From an uncultured Clostridia bacterium (GTDB taxonomy: Bacteria; Bacillota; Clostridia; Oscillospirales; CAG-382), in NCBI GenBank assembly GCA_947627335.1, contig CANQVQ010000044.1, positions 1 to 13,780 on the forward strand: 13,780 nucleotides of DNA, written 5' to 3'. Of the stretch, positions 13,196 through 13,780 are shown piece after piece. The first letter of the stretch is position 1; each line of letters begins with the position of its first letter. The position numbers were made by a program, and so were the translations under genes. Under the pieces are notes generated by a model. That model ran no database searches and was not told the origin of the DNA. It saw only the letters and a list, made by a program, of their open reading frames with translations.

Positions 13196-13337
13196 GTGGG
13201 GGTGCGAACTTTTACACGGTATTCCTCTCTGTGCGTTGCACAGAGAGGAATATGCGGCTCGCGGTTGAGCCGCAAGTGTAAAATTCGGCGTTCGCAAGAA
13301 ATCGTAAAGATTTCTTGCGAATTGCGTGTTCCCCCAC
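13196..13337. repeat. Nested multi-hairpin structure
   Basis: Outer arms are GTGGGGG (13196-13202) and CCCCCAC (13331-13337). Inside, TTTTACAC (13210-13217) pairs with GTGTAAAA (13276-13283) and encloses two hairpins: a 15-bp perfect stem at 13220-13252 (ATTCCTCTCTGTGC core, GTT loop) and GCGGCTC/GAGCCGC (13254-13273). A further 13-bp perfect stem TTCGCAAGAAATC / GATTTCTTGCGAA lies at 13291-13321. TGCGAAC (13203-13209) can instead pair with GTTCGCA (13290-13296), competing with that last hairpin. Confidence 0.75.
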
Positions 13338-13358
13338 ACGTTCCTTTTCCGTACCCCC

Positions 13359-13661
13359 CTACCGCATCCGCTTTTGCAGTTTCTTCAGGCGGCGGTTCCG
13401 ATTGGGGCGGTGGGCGGAAACGGTCAGACCGGCGAGGGCGGCGGACGCCGGGAACAGGAGCAGGGGGGAGACGCGGTGCAGCAGACTTGCGCCGGTCGCC
13501 GGTACGGCGAGGGAGAGCAAGAGCACGAACAGCGTCAGCGCACCTCCGGCAGTCAGCGCACCGAGGAACGGATTGACCCCCCGCGACGACGCGACCCCGG
13601 CGGCGAGGAGCGACCCGCCGTATCCCGCCGCAGCAGCGCAGAACAGGGAGGCGGGGAACAC
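13359..13661 (-). CDS. Membrane protein, C-terminal part (5' end missing)
   Basis: About 100 codons, stop TAG at 13361-13359. Three hydrophobic segments are visible: about residues 2-22, 29-53 and 60-82. A basic tail follows, ending RNRRLKKLQKRMR. The pattern GYGGSLLAAGVASSRGVNPFLGALTAGGALTLFVLLLSL recalls small four-helix membrane proteins of Clostridia such as the TIGR04086/YrzE group, but this is only a resemblance. No ATG or SD is found; the only near start is GTG at 13661 and the frame closes at 13703. One N-terminal helix seems to be missing, so the gene is probably truncated near 13660, where sequence of another character begins. It converges with the hyd operon across the hairpin region. 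Confidence 0.5.
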   Translation of the reverse strand: MFPASLFCAAAAGYGGSLLAAGVASSRGVNPFLGALTAGGALTLFVLLLSLAVPATGASLLHRVSPLLLFPASAALAGLTVSAHRPNRNRRLKKLQKRMR

Positions 13662-13665
13662 CGCG

Positions 13666-13780
13666 GACGACGGGTCGGAGTTTGGCGTGGACCCCGAGGA
13701 TTACGAGACCGAGGAAGAATACAACGAGGCCCTCGCTGACCTCAAAGCCCGCGGCGAAGATGAGTTCAGCGTAGAGGACT
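13666..13780 (+). pseudogene. Fragment of an acidic protein (no start; runs off the window)
   Basis: The plus-strand frame from 13666 reads DDGSEFGVDPEDYETEEEY, then NEALADLKARGEDEFSVED, and is open at the window end. The acidic, Tyr-containing DPEDYETEEEYNEAL composition is protein-like and of a type common in hypothetical proteins of Clostridia. Upstream in the same frame the sequence becomes the antisense of the membrane protein and stops looking like protein. A GTG at 13687 preceded by GGAG could start a product, but it more likely lies inside a longer gene whose front was lost. It may equally be an intact gene joined wrongly in assembly. Confidence 0.4.

Larger units (their letters stand above)
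12943..13358. other. Gene-free region of dense inverted repeats
   Basis: About 416 bp without a credible gene hold at least six hairpins in a row: 12964-12980, 12987-13018, 13052-13093, 13160-13183, 13220-13252 with 13254-13273, and 13290-13322. Short reading frames here (for example 13024-13275 on the minus strand) are by-products of the repeats. Possible roles: repeat element of palindromic type, structured RNA, or 3' processing region of the hyd operon. Confidence 0.7.

Noticed and set aside
13024..13275. 83-codon minus-strand frame in the hairpin region
   Set aside because: No SD, and its repeated peptide pieces mirror the DNA palindromes.
13282..13665. Plus-strand frame leading into the acidic fragment
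   Set aside because: Composition is Arg/Ser/Ala/Pro-rich antisense of the hydrophobic minus-strand protein and crosses a perfect hairpin; only the part after about 13666 looks like protein.

Overview
The window looks like chromosomal DNA of a GC-rich anaerobic Firmicute (Clostridia, probably a gut Oscillospirales/Christensenellales-type lineage). The evidence is the complete [FeFe]-hydrogenase maturation set, purine-rich ribosome binding sites, textbook sigma-A promoters with 17-bp spacers, PTTGD-type surface-anchor tails, an Rpn/PD-(D/E)XK transposase-family protein, and GC-rich coding DNA separated by AT-rich gaps. Taxonomy is inferred; there is no rRNA or other marker here.

Left part, minus strand (1-6967). 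Two tandem paralogous lipoproteins come first. One is cut by the window edge (1-378). The other is complete (481-2364) and carries a GH26-like glycoside hydrolase domain. Next are three small secreted proteins (2519-3541, 3793-4908, 5154-5660) that share one design: signal peptide, Ser/Thr/Asp/Ala tandem repeats, and a C-terminal membrane segment ending in a basic tail. Two of the three carry a SPTTGD sorting-like motif. Then come a ThuA-like protein (5807-6571) and a small paralogue of the C-terminal end of the next gene (6749-6967). Most of these genes form single-gene units with their own promoter and terminator.

Middle (6996-8726). An Rpn-family PD-(D/E)XK protein (minus) and a DeoD-type purine nucleoside phosphorylase (plus) are transcribed divergently from two near-consensus promoters about 50 bp apart.

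Right part, plus strand (8727-12942). A leader with a promoter, a symmetric dyad around the -35 and two tandem terminator hairpins precedes a TM1266-like regulator, hydE, hydG and hydF. Together HydE, HydG and HydF build the 2Fe subcluster of the H-cluster. No hydrogenase structural gene is in the window.

Right end (12943-13780). A roughly 400-bp gap is packed with perfect inverted repeats, including two related hairpin units 91 bp apart. After it come a C-terminal piece of a membrane protein (minus) and an internal piece of an acidic protein (plus). Both seem to lose their 5' ends near 13660, which suggests a rearrangement or assembly junction.

Best candidates for something undescribed are the structured hairpin region at 12964-13337, the hyd leader at 8743-8937, and the trio of repeat-rich anchored proteins with 5'-end mRNA hairpins.
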